Assembly (NCBI RefSeq): GCF_016907295.1 | Contig: NZ_JAFBBR010000001.1 | Span: forward strand, 3,100,001-3,164,000 | Length of the DNA: 64,000 bases | Origin: Microbacterium dextranolyticum | GTDB lineage: Bacteria; Actinomycetota; Actinomycetes; Actinomycetales; Microbacteriaceae | Reading direction: 5' to 3' | Part shown: positions 34,277-44,413 of the stretch, piece by piece | How positions within the stretch are numbered: the first letter of the stretch is position 1 | Layout: every line of letters starts with the position of its first letter | Translations under genes and position numbers: made by a program | Notes under the pieces: generated by a model | The model's input: the letters and a program-made list of their open reading frames with translations, nothing else | Told to the model about the DNA's origin: nothing | The model's database searches: none

Positions 34277-35548
34277 GTGCGCATTCTCGTCCTCGGTTCC
34301 GGTGCCCGCGAGCACGCCATCCTCCTCGCCCTGAAGGCCGAGGCCGACGAACACGAGCTGTTCGCCGCGCCGGGCAACGCGGGGATCGCCGCGGATGCCG
34401 CGATCGTGGCCGGCCTCGACGCCGAGAGCCCGTCGGCGGTGACCGAGTACGCCAACGACGAGAACATCGACCTGGTGATCATCGGGCCCGAGGCGCCGCT
34501 GGTCGCCGGTGTCGCCGACGCTCTGCGCGAGCGGGGCGTCCCGGTGTTCGGCCCCGGCCGGGCCGCCGCCCAGCTCGAGGGATCGAAGGCGTTCGCCAAG
34601 CGGATCATGGACGCCGCCGGCGTGCCGACCGGCCGCGCGACCCGCGCCGCCACGCGCGCCGAGGTCGAGGCGGCGCTGGATGCCTACGGTGCACCCCACG
34701 TCGTCAAGGCCGACGGACTGGCCGCGGGCAAGGGCGTCGTCGTCACCGACGACCGCGATGCCGCGCTCGCCCACGCCGACGCGTTCCTGCCGACCGGACC
34801 GGTGCTCGTCGAGGAGTTCCTCTCAGGGCCCGAGGTGTCGCTCTTCTTCGTCAGCGACGGCGACACGGTGCGCGCGCTCTCCCCCGCGCAGGACTTCAAG
34901 CGCGCCTACGACGGCGACGCCGGCCCCAACACCGGCGGCATGGGCGCCTACTCGCCGTTGCCGTGGCTCGCCGACCGCTTCGGCAGCGAGCAGGCGTTCG
35001 TCGACGAGGTCACCCGCACGGTCGCCGAGCCCGTCATCCGCACGCTGGATGCCGAGGGCACCCCCTTCATCGGCCTGCTGTACGCGGGGCTCATCCTCAC
35101 CGAGCAGGGCGTCAAGGTCATCGAATTCAACGCCCGGTTCGGCGACCCCGAGACGCAGGTGGTCCTCGCCCGGCTGACGAGCCCCCTTTCGCGACTGCTG
35201 CTGTCGGCCGCCGGCGGGCACCTCGAAGACGAGCCGACCCCGACGTTCGCCGAGACGGCCGCCATCACGGTCGTCCTCGCCAGCGAGGGCTACCCCGAGA
35301 GTCCCGCCGTGGGGCGCGTCATCGAGGGGACCGATGCCGCGGCATCCGTCCCGGGCGTGCACCTCGCCCACGCGGCGACCGCGCAGCGCGGCGACGCCCT
35401 GGTCGCGACCGGGGGGCGTGTGCTCAACGTCGTGGCGACCGGCGAGACGTTCGGCAAGGCCCGCTCGCGCGCCTACGCGGCGCTCGATCGGATCTTGCTC
35501 GAGGGTGCGCACTTCCGCACGGACATCGCCGCTCGCGTCGCCGACTGA
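34277..35548 (+). CDS. purD: Phosphoribosylamine-glycine ligase (GAR synthetase)
   Basis: A 423-residue ATP-grasp enzyme catalysing step two of purine synthesis. It begins with [14 protein letters not shown], has [12 protein letters not shown], the ATP-grasp core [14 protein letters not shown], the PurD signature [14 protein letters not shown] near residue 215, and [18 protein letters not shown] [14 protein letters not shown] near 285. GTG start, leaderless promoter TAGGCT. It stands alone, unlike the purHD operon of enteric bacteria. Confidence 0.97.
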   Translation: MRILVLGSGAREHAILLALKAEADEHELFAAPGNAGIAADAAIVAGLDAESPSAVTEYANDENIDLVIIGPEAPLVAGVADALRERGVPVFGPGRAAAQLEGSKAFAKRIMDAAGVPTGRATRAATRAEVEAALDAYGAPHVVKADGLAAGKGVVVTDDRDAALAHADAFLPTGPVLVEEFLSGPEVSLFFVSDGDTVRALSPAQDFKRAYDGDAGPNTGGMGAYSPLPWLADRFGSEQAFVDEVTRTVAEPVIRTLDAEGTPFIGLLYAGLILTEQGVKVIEFNARFGDPETQVVLARLTSPLSRLLLSAAGGHLEDEPTPTFAETAAITVVLASEGYPESPAVGRVIEGTDAAASVPGVHLAHAATAQRGDALVATGGRVLNVVATGETFGKARSRAYAALDRILLEGAHFRTDIAARVAD

Positions 35549-35567
35549 TCCGCCTGACCGTCGTCTG

Positions 35568-35898
35568 TCAGAACGGCGGATCGACGTTCATGACGCGCAC
35601 CCAGGCGGCCGTCACGGAGTCGGTGCGCACGAACGAGACCTGGATCGGACCCCGGTAGCCCGGGCTCACGATGAAGGACTGCGCCGGGTCGGCGCAGTCG
35701 ATCGTTCCGGGGAGCAGCGTGCGTCCGGAGTCGGCGGGGTCCGCCGTGAGGACGCGGTACGCGAACGAATCCCCCTCGCACGCGGCGTCGATCGTGAAGG
35801 CTTCCCCGAGCGACGCGGGGCCGGTCGTGGACGCCGCGCTGTTTCCGGGATCGCCGGTGTAGACCGCGATGCCGGCCTGATCCGGGTCGCCCCCCCTT
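35568..35898 (-). pseudogene. 5'-truncated remnant of a secreted protein domain
   Basis: The reading frame gives about 100 protein-like residues: a segment starting AGIAVYTGDPGNSAAST, two cysteines (IDAACEG, TIDCADP), and a VSFVRTDSVTAAWVRVMNVDPPF end. It looks like the C-terminal domain of an exported or lipoprotein. Upstream of base 35890 the frame turns to low-quality sequence without signal peptide, ribosome-binding site or a good start, just past a run of seven C's (35891-35898 region) and before a large hairpin. I read it as a gene that has lost its 5' part. It could still be a short intact gene from a GTG near 35900; I am not sure. Confidence 0.45.
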
Positions 35899-36001
35899 GA
35901 CACCCCGACACGCTCCTTGACCCCGCACCTGACTCGTCCCATGCCACCCCGTCTGCAAGCCCCGTCCACTCCCCGCTCACGCCCTGCTGACGCCCGGAGA
36001 A

Positions 36002-36066
36002 CCCGCGAAACCTCCCGTATGTACGGTTTTCGGGGCCGAAAGCGTACATACGGGAGGTTTCGCGGG
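36002..36066. repeat. 65-nt near-complete palindrome (24-bp perfect stem)
   Basis: Left arm 36002-36025 and right arm 36043-36066 are exact reverse complements (each contains AAACCTCCCGTATGTACG or its complement). The 17-nt loop itself contains TTTTCGG/CCGAAA. It is much longer than a normal terminator and A/T richer than the surroundings; it lies 94 nt past the MFS stop. It may terminate that operon or be a REP/MITE-like element. Confidence 0.9.
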
Positions 36067-36159
36067 AATTCGTACGGCGGATGTCGCAGCGGCGAATCGC
36101 GACGAGGCGGATGGAAGAGGGGCGGATGCCGCAGAGGCGGATGCCGCGAGGGCGAGGAG

Positions 36160-37653
36160 TCAGCGCTTCACGAGGTGCGCGGGACGCTGGATGAACAGCA
36201 CCGCGATGACGCCGACCGCCATGACCGCGGCCGGCAACAGCATCGTCTGCGCCATGGCGCTCGAGAAGCCAGGGACGACCATGTCGGGGAGCTTCCCCGC
36301 GCCGAAGTCGCCGCCTGCGCCACCGGCTCCCGGGAGGTTCGCTGTGAGGCGGTTCTGCATGAAGGCCGCGATCGCCGCCGAGCCGAGCACCGAGCCGATC
36401 GTGCGCGTCGTGTTGTAGATGCCCGATCCGGCGCCGGCCTGGCGCGGCGCGAGGTTGCGCGTCGCGGTCGTCGCGAGGGGCCCCCACATGCCGGCCTGGG
36501 CGATGCCCATGAGGCCCGACGGCAGCAGGAACATCCAGGTCTCGCTGTCGGGGTTCATCAGCGACGAGTACCAGAGCAGCGCGGTCGTGGTCAGCAGCAG
36601 GCCGGGCACGAGGAGCACGCGCGGGTCGACCCGGTCGAGGATGCGCCCGGCGATCGGCGCGAGCACGCCCGCGAACACCGCCATCGGGATGAGCAGCAGC
36701 GCCGCCTCGGTCGGGGTGAGGCCGCGGGCGAGCTGGTAGAAGAACATCATCGGCAGCGACATCGAGGTGACGGTGAAGCCGACCGTCGCGATCCCGATGT
36801 TGGCGACCGAGAAGTTCCGGTCGCGGAAGAGCTCGAGGGGCACGAGTGCCTCGCTCTTGGTCTTCGCCTGCTGCCAGATGAACAGCGCCATGACGACGAC
36901 GCCCGCCCCGATCATGGCCCAGATCCAGGCCGCCCAATCGTAGTGCTCGCCCTCCTGCAGGCCGAACACGATGAGGAACAGGCCGATCGCGCTGAGGAAG
37001 ACGCCCACCATGTCGAAGCGGTGCTGGTGCGTCTCGAGGTTCGGCACGAGCATCCAGGCGAGGACGAAGCCGATGACACCGACCGGCAGGTTCACGAAGA
37101 AGATCCACTCCCAGCCGAGGCCGTCGACGAGCAGACCGCCCGCGAGGGGGCCGACGAGCATCGCGACGCCCGACGTCGCACCCCACAGGCCCATGGCTGC
37201 GCCGCGCTGAGTCGGCGGGAAGGTGCGCGTGATGACCGCCATCGTCTGCGGCGTCATGAGGGATGCCCCGAGGCCCTGCACCGCCCGGAAGACGATCAGC
37301 ATCTCGAGGCTCGACGACAGTCCGCAGCCGAGCGAGGCGAGGGTGAAGATCGCGAGCCCGATGAGGTAGATGCGCTTCGGACCGAAGCGATCGCCCAGGC
37401 GGCCTGTGATCAGCAGCGGCACGGCGTAGGCCAGCAGGTACGCCGAGGTGACCCACACGACGTTGTCGAGGTTGTGGGTGCTCGGGTCCAGCGCCTCTTT
37501 GATGGCGGGGTTGGCGACCGAGACGATCGTCGTATCGACGAGGATCATGAAGAACCCGATGACCAGCGCCCAGAGGGCGGGCCACGGGCTGCGGGCGGGC
37601 GGGGTGTCGGTGGCGGCGTTCGCCTGCCGGGACGGGGTGGTGGAGTCGGTCAT
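36160..37653 (-). CDS. DHA2-family (EmrB/QacA) drug:H+ antiporter
   Basis: A 497-residue, 14-TM major facilitator. Signatures are MILVDTTIVSVANPAIKEAL in TM1, motif A GRLGDRFGPKRIYLIGL, RAVQGLGASLMTP and motif C GPLAGGLLVDGLGWEWIFFVNLPVG. Such pumps expel cationic dyes and antibiotics. It is coupled by ATGA to a PadR regulator upstream, the standard arrangement for inducible drug export. Confidence 0.93.
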   Translation of the reverse strand: MTDSTTPSRQANAATDTPPARSPWPALWALVIGFFMILVDTTIVSVANPAIKEALDPSTHNLDNVVWVTSAYLLAYAVPLLITGRLGDRFGPKRIYLIGLAIFTLASLGCGLSSSLEMLIVFRAVQGLGASLMTPQTMAVITRTFPPTQRGAAMGLWGATSGVAMLVGPLAGGLLVDGLGWEWIFFVNLPVGVIGFVLAWMLVPNLETHQHRFDMVGVFLSAIGLFLIVFGLQEGEHYDWAAWIWAMIGAGVVVMALFIWQQAKTKSEALVPLELFRDRNFSVANIGIATVGFTVTSMSLPMMFFYQLARGLTPTEAALLLIPMAVFAGVLAPIAGRILDRVDPRVLLVPGLLLTTTALLWYSSLMNPDSETWMFLLPSGLMGIAQAGMWGPLATTATRNLAPRQAGAGSGIYNTTRTIGSVLGSAAIAAFMQNRLTANLPGAGGAGGDFGAGKLPDMVVPGFSSAMAQTMLLPAAVMAVGVIAVLFIQRPAHLVKR

Positions 37654-38267
37654 TGCCGTGCGGCCTCTCTCTGAGCCAGGTAACGGTCGGTCTTCTCGTG
37701 TGGTCCCCACACGAAGTCGGGGTGGGCGAGCCGCTCGATGAAGGCGGCGAGCCAGTCGTGGTCGGCCCGGAGCAGCACGCTGCGCCGGTCGGCCTCGATC
37801 AGGTGCTGCTCGATCGAGGCGTCGCTGCGCGCACCGGCGAGCGCGTCGCGGTACTCGTCGCATTCCGCGGCGAGGGCCGCGAGGCGCGTGCGCAGCAGGG
37901 TCAGCACCTCGTCGCGGTCGAGGTTGTGCGCCTCGGCCAGCGCGACGCGGAACTCGACGGAACGCCCGAGGATCGGCAGCTCACGACGCACCCAGTCCGT
38001 GATGGCGGCGTTGCCGGCATCCGTCAATGCGTACGTCGTGCGCTCGGGGCGATTGCCGTCGCGGTCGACCCCGATCTCGGTGACGAGCCCGCACGTCTGC
38101 AGCCGGGTGACGGTGTGGTAGACCGTGCCGTTGGTGAAGGGCACCATCCGGTGATCCTGCCGGTGGCGCATCAGACGCATCATCTCGTAGGGGTGCATCG
38201 GGTCCTCCCGCAGGAGGGCGAGCAGCACCACCCCGAGCGGGGTCAGGCGGGCCAGCGGGTCCTTCAT
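37650..38267 (-). CDS. PadR-family regulator of the drug exporter
   Basis: A 205-residue regulator: PadR winged helix (TPLGVVLLALLREDPMHPYEMMRLM, then NGTVYHTVTRLQTCGLVTE and ERTTYALTDAGNAAI) followed by a C-terminal Vir-type helical domain of about 100 residues for dimerisation. It lies directly before the MFS gene (ATGA overlap). The palindrome TAGTCCACGTGGACTA, 18 nt upstream of its start codon, is the likely operator. Confidence 0.93.
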   Translation of the reverse strand: MKDPLARLTPLGVVLLALLREDPMHPYEMMRLMRHRQDHRMVPFTNGTVYHTVTRLQTCGLVTEIGVDRDGNRPERTTYALTDAGNAAITDWVRRELPILGRSVEFRVALAEAHNLDRDEVLTLLRTRLAALAAECDEYRDALAGARSDASIEQHLIEADRRSVLLRADHDWLAAFIERLAHPDFVWGPHEKTDRYLAQREAARQ

Positions 38268-38285
38268 GAATTACTCCGTATCGAT

Positions 38286-38301
38286 TAGTCCACGTGGACT
38301 A
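38286..38301. promoter_or_regulatory. 16-bp perfect palindrome TAGTCCACGTGGACTA
   Basis: Perfect palindrome 18 nt upstream of the PadR start. On the minus strand it contributes TAGT to a TATAGT -10 hexamer, so a bound repressor would occlude the promoter. Confidence 0.7.
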
Positions 38302-38324
38302 TACAACGATTGCGACGATGCCAC

Positions 38325-38330
38325 TAGCGT
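38325..38330 (+). promoter_or_regulatory. -10 hexamer TAGCGT, leaderless
   Basis: TAGCGT, 6 nt, ATG at 38337. Confidence 0.6.
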
Positions 38331-38336
38331 CTGACC

Positions 38337-38663
38337 ATGACCGAGGAGCCCCGTGCCGTCTTCGACGACATCGCCGCCGAGTACCTGGTGCGCCCGGGCG
38401 TCGACATCGGGCCCATGTTCGGCAGCGAGGGCCTGCGCATCCGCGGCAAGGTGTTCGCCTTCCTGGCCTCACGGCAGAGCCTGATCGCGAAGCTGCCGGA
38501 GGCACGCGTGACCGAACTCGACCGCAGCGGCCGAGCCGAGAGGTTGACGATGCGCGATCGTGCGATGCGCGAGTGGGTGCTCGTCGACCCCGAGGCGATC
38601 GACCTCTGGCCGGCGGTGATCGCCGAGGCCTTCGCGTTCGTCGACGGGATCACCCCGCGCTGA
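38337..38663 (+). CDS. TfoX N-terminal-like small protein
   Basis: A 108-residue protein whose core GPMFGSEGLRIRGKVFAFLASRQSLIAKLPEARVTELDRSG resembles the TfoX/Sxy N-terminal (or MmcQ/YjbR-like) fold. Proteins of this group in Actinobacteria have no proven function, and full-length competence regulators have a further domain that is absent here. Leaderless start. It is divergent from the PadR gene, with the palindrome between them. Confidence 0.75.
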   Translation: MTEEPRAVFDDIAAEYLVRPGVDIGPMFGSEGLRIRGKVFAFLASRQSLIAKLPEARVTELDRSGRAERLTMRDRAMREWVLVDPEAIDLWPAVIAEAFAFVDGITPR

Positions 38664-38715
38664 GGTCGGGCGGGCGCGTGGCGGGATCGCCCCGGCATCC
38701 ACCTCGGCCGACCGC

Positions 38716-38721
38716 GATAAT
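38716..38721 (+). promoter_or_regulatory. -10 hexamer GATAAT of purC, leaderless
   Basis: GATAAT, 6 nt (GGACGC), GTG at 38728. Confidence 0.65.
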
Positions 38722-38727
38722 GGACGC

Positions 38728-39675
38728 GTGACCGACGCTCCCACGCCTTCCCCCGCCACCGCAGATCTGCCCGGCTGGACCCACGTCTACTCGGGCAAGG
38801 TTCGCGACCTGTACCGTCCGGACGGGAGCGCGGACGGCGGCGCGGACCGGATGCTGGTGGTCGCGAGCGACCGGGTCAGCGCGTTCGACCACGTGCTGGC
38901 CCCCGGCATCCCCGGCAAGGGCGTGCTGCTGACCACACTCAGCCTGTGGTGGTTCGACCAGCTCGCGGGAGCCGACGGGGGACCGGCGATCGCGAACCAC
39001 CTCGCCGCATCGCACACGCTCACCCCAGGCGGCGACGACCTCGTCTCGCTCGTTCCGGACGCGGTCGAGGGGCGCGCGATGATCGTGCGCTCGCTCGACA
39101 TGCTGCCGATCGAGTGCGTCGTGCGCGGCTACCTCACCGGCTCGGGGTGGAAGGAGTACCAGTCCAGCCGCACCGTGTGCGGGATCGCACTGCCGGGCGG
39201 CCTGAACGACGGCGACCGCCTGCCCGAGCCGATCTTCACCCCCGCCTACAAGGCCCCGATGGGCGAGCACGACGAGAACATCTCGTTCGCCCAGGCGGAG
39301 GAGCTCGTCGGCGCCGAGCGCGCGGCCCAGCTGCGCGACCTGTCGCTGGAGATCTACCGGCGCGCCGCGGCCACCGCGGAGGCCGCCGGGCTGATCCTCG
39401 CCGACACGAAGTTCGAGTTCGGCAGCGACGCCGACGGCGTGCTCACCCTCGCCGACGAGGTGCTCACGAGCGATTCGTCGCGGTACTGGGATGCCGCGGC
39501 CTGGGCATCCGGCACGACGCCCGCCGAACGGATGGCGAGCTTCGACAAGCAGATCGTGCGCGACTGGCTGGCGACCCACTGGGACCAGCAGGGGACGCCG
39601 CCCGAGCTGCCCGCGGAGATCGTCGAGCGGACCGCCGCGAAGTACCGCGAGCTCCTCGAGAAGCTCACCGCCTGA
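38728..39675 (+). CDS. purC: SAICAR synthase
   Basis: A 315-residue enzyme (phosphoribosylaminoimidazole-succinocarboxamide synthase). Family marks: HVYSGKVRDLYRP near residue 20, VASDRVSAFD, IPGKGVLLT, the ECVVRGYLTGSGWKEYQ block and ADTKFEFG near 225, with DEVLTSDSSRYW. GTG start with a near-consensus leaderless promoter. Cytosolic step 7/8 of purine synthesis. Standing alone. Confidence 0.97.
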   Translation: MTDAPTPSPATADLPGWTHVYSGKVRDLYRPDGSADGGADRMLVVASDRVSAFDHVLAPGIPGKGVLLTTLSLWWFDQLAGADGGPAIANHLAASHTLTPGGDDLVSLVPDAVEGRAMIVRSLDMLPIECVVRGYLTGSGWKEYQSSRTVCGIALPGGLNDGDRLPEPIFTPAYKAPMGEHDENISFAQAEELVGAERAAQLRDLSLEIYRRAAATAEAAGLILADTKFEFGSDADGVLTLADEVLTSDSSRYWDAAAWASGTTPAERMASFDKQIVRDWLATHWDQQGTPPELPAEIVERTAAKYRELLEKLTA

Positions 39676-39752
39676 GCCCGGTCGGGCGCGTCGACGTCGC
39701 TATGAGACGCGCCGGCGTACTCACGGCGCGCGTCCTCGGTTCACAGGGCTCT

Positions 39753-39767
39753 CCCAGGTAGCCTGGG
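39753..39767. promoter_or_regulatory. Palindrome CCCAGG-TAG-CCTGGG over a -10 hexamer
   Basis: The palindrome overlaps TAGCCT (39759-39764), the best -10 candidate for the uracil permease. The leader from there to the ATG is about 105 nt, with no recognised riboswitch. Confidence 0.45.
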
Positions 39768-39876
39768 GAGGGGCATCCGGCGCCCGCTCCACGCGCAGCC
39801 CCGCCATCACCCCGTCGCCGTCGCCCGGTGCCACCGCACCCGCCGCGGCCGCGCCACCGAGAACCGAGGAGTTCGC

Positions 39877-41226
39877 ATGCCCGTCTGGACCCTGCACGGA
39901 GACGGCCGCACCGTCGCACCCGGCGCCGTCGTGAAACCGGGCGAGCGACTCGCCTGGCCCGCCACCATCGCGATCGGCGCCCAGCACGTCGTGGCAATGT
40001 TCGGCGCGACCTTCCTCGTGCCGATCCTCACCGGGTTCCCCGTGACGACGACGCTCTTCTTCTCGGGCGTCGGAACGCTGCTGTTCCTCCTCCTCACCCG
40101 CAACCGGCTGCCCAGCTACCTCGGCTCGTCGTTCGCGTTCATCGCGCCGATCCAGGCCTACAACGGCGGCAAGGCCCTCGAGACCACCGAACAGATCACC
40201 CAGGCGATGGTGAGCGTCGCCGTCACCGGCGTGCTGCTCGCCCTCGTCGGTCTGCTCGTCCAGCGCGTCGGCACCCGGTGGATCGAACGCCTCATGCCGC
40301 CGGTCGTCGCCGGCGCCATCGTCGCCCTCATCGGTTTGAACCTGGCCCCCGCCGCGTGGAACAACTTCAGCCAGCAGCCGGCGGTCGCCACCGTGACCCT
40401 CGCCGCGATCATCCTGTTCAGCGTGCTGTTCCGCGGCTTCCTGGGCCGGATCTCGATCTTCCTCGGGGTGCTGGTCGGTTACGTCTTCGCCGCGATCACG
40501 GGCGAGGTGCACTTCGAGGCCGTCGCCGCCGCGTCGTGGGTCGGCCTTCCCGAGTTCCACTTCCCCGCCTTCGGCGACCCCGCGTCGTGGAGCCTGCTGC
40601 CGATCTTCCTTCCCGTGATCCTCGTGCTCATCGCCGAGAACGTCGGGCACGTGCGCGGTGTCGCGACGATGACCGGCGACCCCGGCATCAACCGGTCGAC
40701 GGGGCGCGCCCTGACGGCCGACGGCGTCGCGAGCGCCCTGGCCGGACTCTTCGGCGGATCGGCGACGACGACCTATGGTGAGAACATCGGCGTCATGGCG
40801 GCCACGCGCGTCTATTCCACGGCCGCGTACTGGGTCGCGGGAGCCTTCGCGATCCTGCTGTCCTTCTCGCCCGCCTTCGGCGCCGTCATCAACACGATCC
40901 CCGCCGGCGTCATCGGCGGAGCCACCACCGCGCTGTACGGCCTCATCGGCGTCATCGGCATCAAGATCTGGGTCGACAACCAGGTCGACTTCTCGCGCCC
41001 CGTCAACCAGTACACGGTCGCGGTCGCCTTCGTCATCGCGATCGCCGGCTTCACGATGAACCTCGGCACCCTCACCTTCTCGGCGATCGTGCTGGGCACC
41101 GTGGCGGCGCTCGTGATCTACCACGGCGGCAACGCGATCGCCCGCGCCCGCAAGACCGGCGCGGACGACGGCGGCCCCATCGTCCCGATCGGCCAGCTCG
41201 GCGGAGACCCCGAGAACGCCGCCTGA
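39877..41226 (+). CDS. uraA: NCS2 uracil (uracil-xanthine) permease
   Basis: A 449-residue, 14-TM nucleobase:H+ symporter. Signatures are QHVVAMFGATFLVP in TM1, the substrate-site LPSYLGSSFAFIAPI, LIAENVGHVRGVATMTGDPG (carrying the conserved Glu of TM8) and SATTTYGENIGVMAATRVYS. The last pattern, with the GGSATTTYGEN loop, fits the uracil rather than xanthine branch. ATG with GAGGAG 8 nt upstream. Terminated by the hairpin at 41240. Confidence 0.92.
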   Translation: MPVWTLHGDGRTVAPGAVVKPGERLAWPATIAIGAQHVVAMFGATFLVPILTGFPVTTTLFFSGVGTLLFLLLTRNRLPSYLGSSFAFIAPIQAYNGGKALETTEQITQAMVSVAVTGVLLALVGLLVQRVGTRWIERLMPPVVAGAIVALIGLNLAPAAWNNFSQQPAVATVTLAAIILFSVLFRGFLGRISIFLGVLVGYVFAAITGEVHFEAVAAASWVGLPEFHFPAFGDPASWSLLPIFLPVILVLIAENVGHVRGVATMTGDPGINRSTGRALTADGVASALAGLFGGSATTTYGENIGVMAATRVYSTAAYWVAGAFAILLSFSPAFGAVINTIPAGVIGGATTALYGLIGVIGIKIWVDNQVDFSRPVNQYTVAVAFVIAIAGFTMNLGTLTFSAIVLGTVAALVIYHGGNAIARARKTGADDGGPIVPIGQLGGDPENAA

Positions 41227-41239
41227 CGCCCTGACCGCC

Positions 41240-41274
41240 GGTGGATGCCCGGCGCCCTGCCCCGGGCATCCACC
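41240..41274 (+). terminator. Terminator of uraA
   Basis: Perfect 13-bp stem GGTGGATGCCCGG / CCGGGCATCCACC, 9-nt loop, 14 nt after the stop. It again contains GGATGCC and GGCATCC. Confidence 0.8.
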
Positions 41275-41302
41275 CTCGTCGCGCCCGCAGCACCCGACCC
41301 TC

Positions 41303-41760
41303 GTCGGTTTGGGGTCGCCAAAGCCCCCCGCCCCCGCCGGTTTAGGGTCGCCAGTGGTCGCCTCACCACCCCGCGAGCGACACCACGCGACCCCAAACTC
41401 GCCCAGCGCCGACCCCACGCGACCCCGAACCCACCCAGCGCCGACCCCACGCGACCCCACACCCACGAACCCGCCGCCCGCCCCGCCCCGCGGGTTCGGG
41501 GTCGCCAGTGGTCGCCTCACCACCCCACGAGCGACACCACGCGACCCCAAACTCGCCCAACGCGACCGCACACCCACGAACCCGCCGCCCGGGCGCCACG
41601 CGACCGCAACGCTGCACCCACGCACCCCACACCGCCCCGCCCCGCCGGTTTGGGTTCGCCGGTGGTCGCCTCGCCATCCCGCGAGCGACACCACGCGACC
41701 CCGAACCCACCCAGCGCCGACTCCACGCGACCCCGAATCCGCGCGCCGAGGGCGCCCGCG
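41303..41760. repeat. Array 2: three direct repeats, nested-palindrome unit, period 153-154 bp
   Basis: Units start at 41345, 41499 and 41652 with a partial one at about 41303. Each begins GGGTCGCCAGTGGTCGCCTC (unit 3 with changes) and ends GCGACACCACGCGACCCC. Outer arms GGGTCGC/GCGACCC and inner GTCGC/GCGAC can pair. Spacers share CAAACTCGCCCAGCGCCGACCCC. The region 41275-41860 holds no gene; open frames there only follow the repeat. Confidence 0.88.
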
Positions 41761-41860
41761 ACCCCACACCCGCGAACCCGATCCCGGCAACACCCGCGAA
41801 CCCGGTCCCGCCCACGGCCACGCCCACGCCCAGCCCGCGCGACGCGAGGGCCCGAGCGGG

Positions 41861-42877
41861 TCAGGCCGAGTCGCGGACGATGAGCTCGGTCTCGAGCACG
41901 GTGACGTGCGGGGGCGTGCCACCGGCCAGCAGCGACAGCAGCACATCGGTCATGCACGCGCCCTGCTCGTGCGAGGGCTGGCGCATCGTCGTCAGGCGCG
42001 GCGTGACGCTCGTGGCCACCGGGGAATCGTCGAAGCCGACGATCGCGAGGTCGTCGGGCACGCGGATGCCGGCACGCGCCAGCACCGAGAGGGCGCCGCG
42101 CGCCATCAGGTCGCTCGCGACGAAGAGGGCGTCGAGGTCGGCGTCGCCGGCATCGAGTATCCGCTGCATCGCCGCCGATCCGCCGTCGGCGGTGAAGCCG
42201 CCATCCTCGATCGGGCCCGGCTCGAGGCCCGCAGCGGCCATCGCCGCGCGATAGCCGTCGAGTCGGTCGATGCCGGCCGGCATGCTCACGGGGCCCGAGA
42301 TCATGCCGATCCGACGATGGCCCCGATCGATCAGGTAGCGGGTCGCCTCGCGTCCGCCGGCGACGTTGTCGACATCGACGTAGTATGACTGCTCGCGCTC
42401 GCTCACGGGCCGGCCACCGTAGACGACGGGCACCGAGGCCGCGATCCGGTCGATGAAGGTGTCGCTCGTGTGGTGCGAGACGACCACGGCGCCGTCGACA
42501 GCGCCGCTGCGCACATACGCGGCCGTCTTGTCGCGCGGGTCGTCGCTCGCGATGATCAGGTTCAGCACGTAGTCCGACCGGCTCAGTCGCGCGTTGATCC
42601 CCGAGACGACCGCGGCGAAGAAGGGATCGCCGAAGAACCGCGTCGTGTCCTCCGGCACGACCAGGGCGATCGCCATCGTCGCGCGCGACGCCCGCGACCG
42701 CGCGGCCCGATTGGGCACGTAGTTCAGCTCGGCGATCGCACGCTGAACGGCGTCGAGAGCGGCGGGACTGACCGCGGTCGACCCGTTCACGACGCGTGAG
42801 ACGGTCGACCGCGACACCCCTGCGGCGGCTGCGACCTCTTCGATGGTCGCTGTGGCGCGCGGCGCATCGATGGTCAC
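41861..42877 (-). CDS. cebR: LacI-family repressor of cellobiose use
   Basis: A 338-residue repressor. The HTH (IEEVAAAAGVSRSTVSRVVNGS) is followed by a hinge helix ALDAVQRAIAELNYVPNRAAR and a sugar-binding domain of the PBP1 type (ALVVPEDT..., VGFDDSPVATSVTPRLTTMRQP). It follows bglC by 9 nt in an operon of ceb genes. A perfect CebR box lies upstream of cebE at the head of the operon. In Streptomyces, CebR releases DNA when cellobiose binds. GTG start. Confidence 0.93.
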   Translation of the reverse strand: MTIDAPRATATIEEVAAAAGVSRSTVSRVVNGSTAVSPAALDAVQRAIAELNYVPNRAARSRASRATMAIALVVPEDTTRFFGDPFFAAVVSGINARLSRSDYVLNLIIASDDPRDKTAAYVRSGAVDGAVVVSHHTSDTFIDRIAASVPVVYGGRPVSEREQSYYVDVDNVAGGREATRYLIDRGHRRIGMISGPVSMPAGIDRLDGYRAAMAAAGLEPGPIEDGGFTADGGSAAMQRILDAGDADLDALFVASDLMARGALSVLARAGIRVPDDLAIVGFDDSPVATSVTPRLTTMRQPSHEQGACMTDVLLSLLAGGTPPHVTVLETELIVRDSA

Positions 42878-42886
42878 AGCGGAGCC

Positions 42887-44380
<1,494 letters not shown>

Positions 44381-44413
44381 GAAGGGATCCTTCCGTGGAT
44401 GCCGGTGCGGGCC

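Noticed and set aside
39704..39760. A 19-codon open frame (MRRAGVLTARV...) upstream of uraA as a leader peptide
   Set aside because: No ribosome-binding site, ends at the promoter hexamer itself, so it would not be on the uraA transcript.
41303..41860. Coding frames through array 2 on both strands
   Set aside because: They repeat Pro/Thr/Arg or Gly/Val/Arg patterns dictated by the DNA repeat and have no ribosome-binding site.
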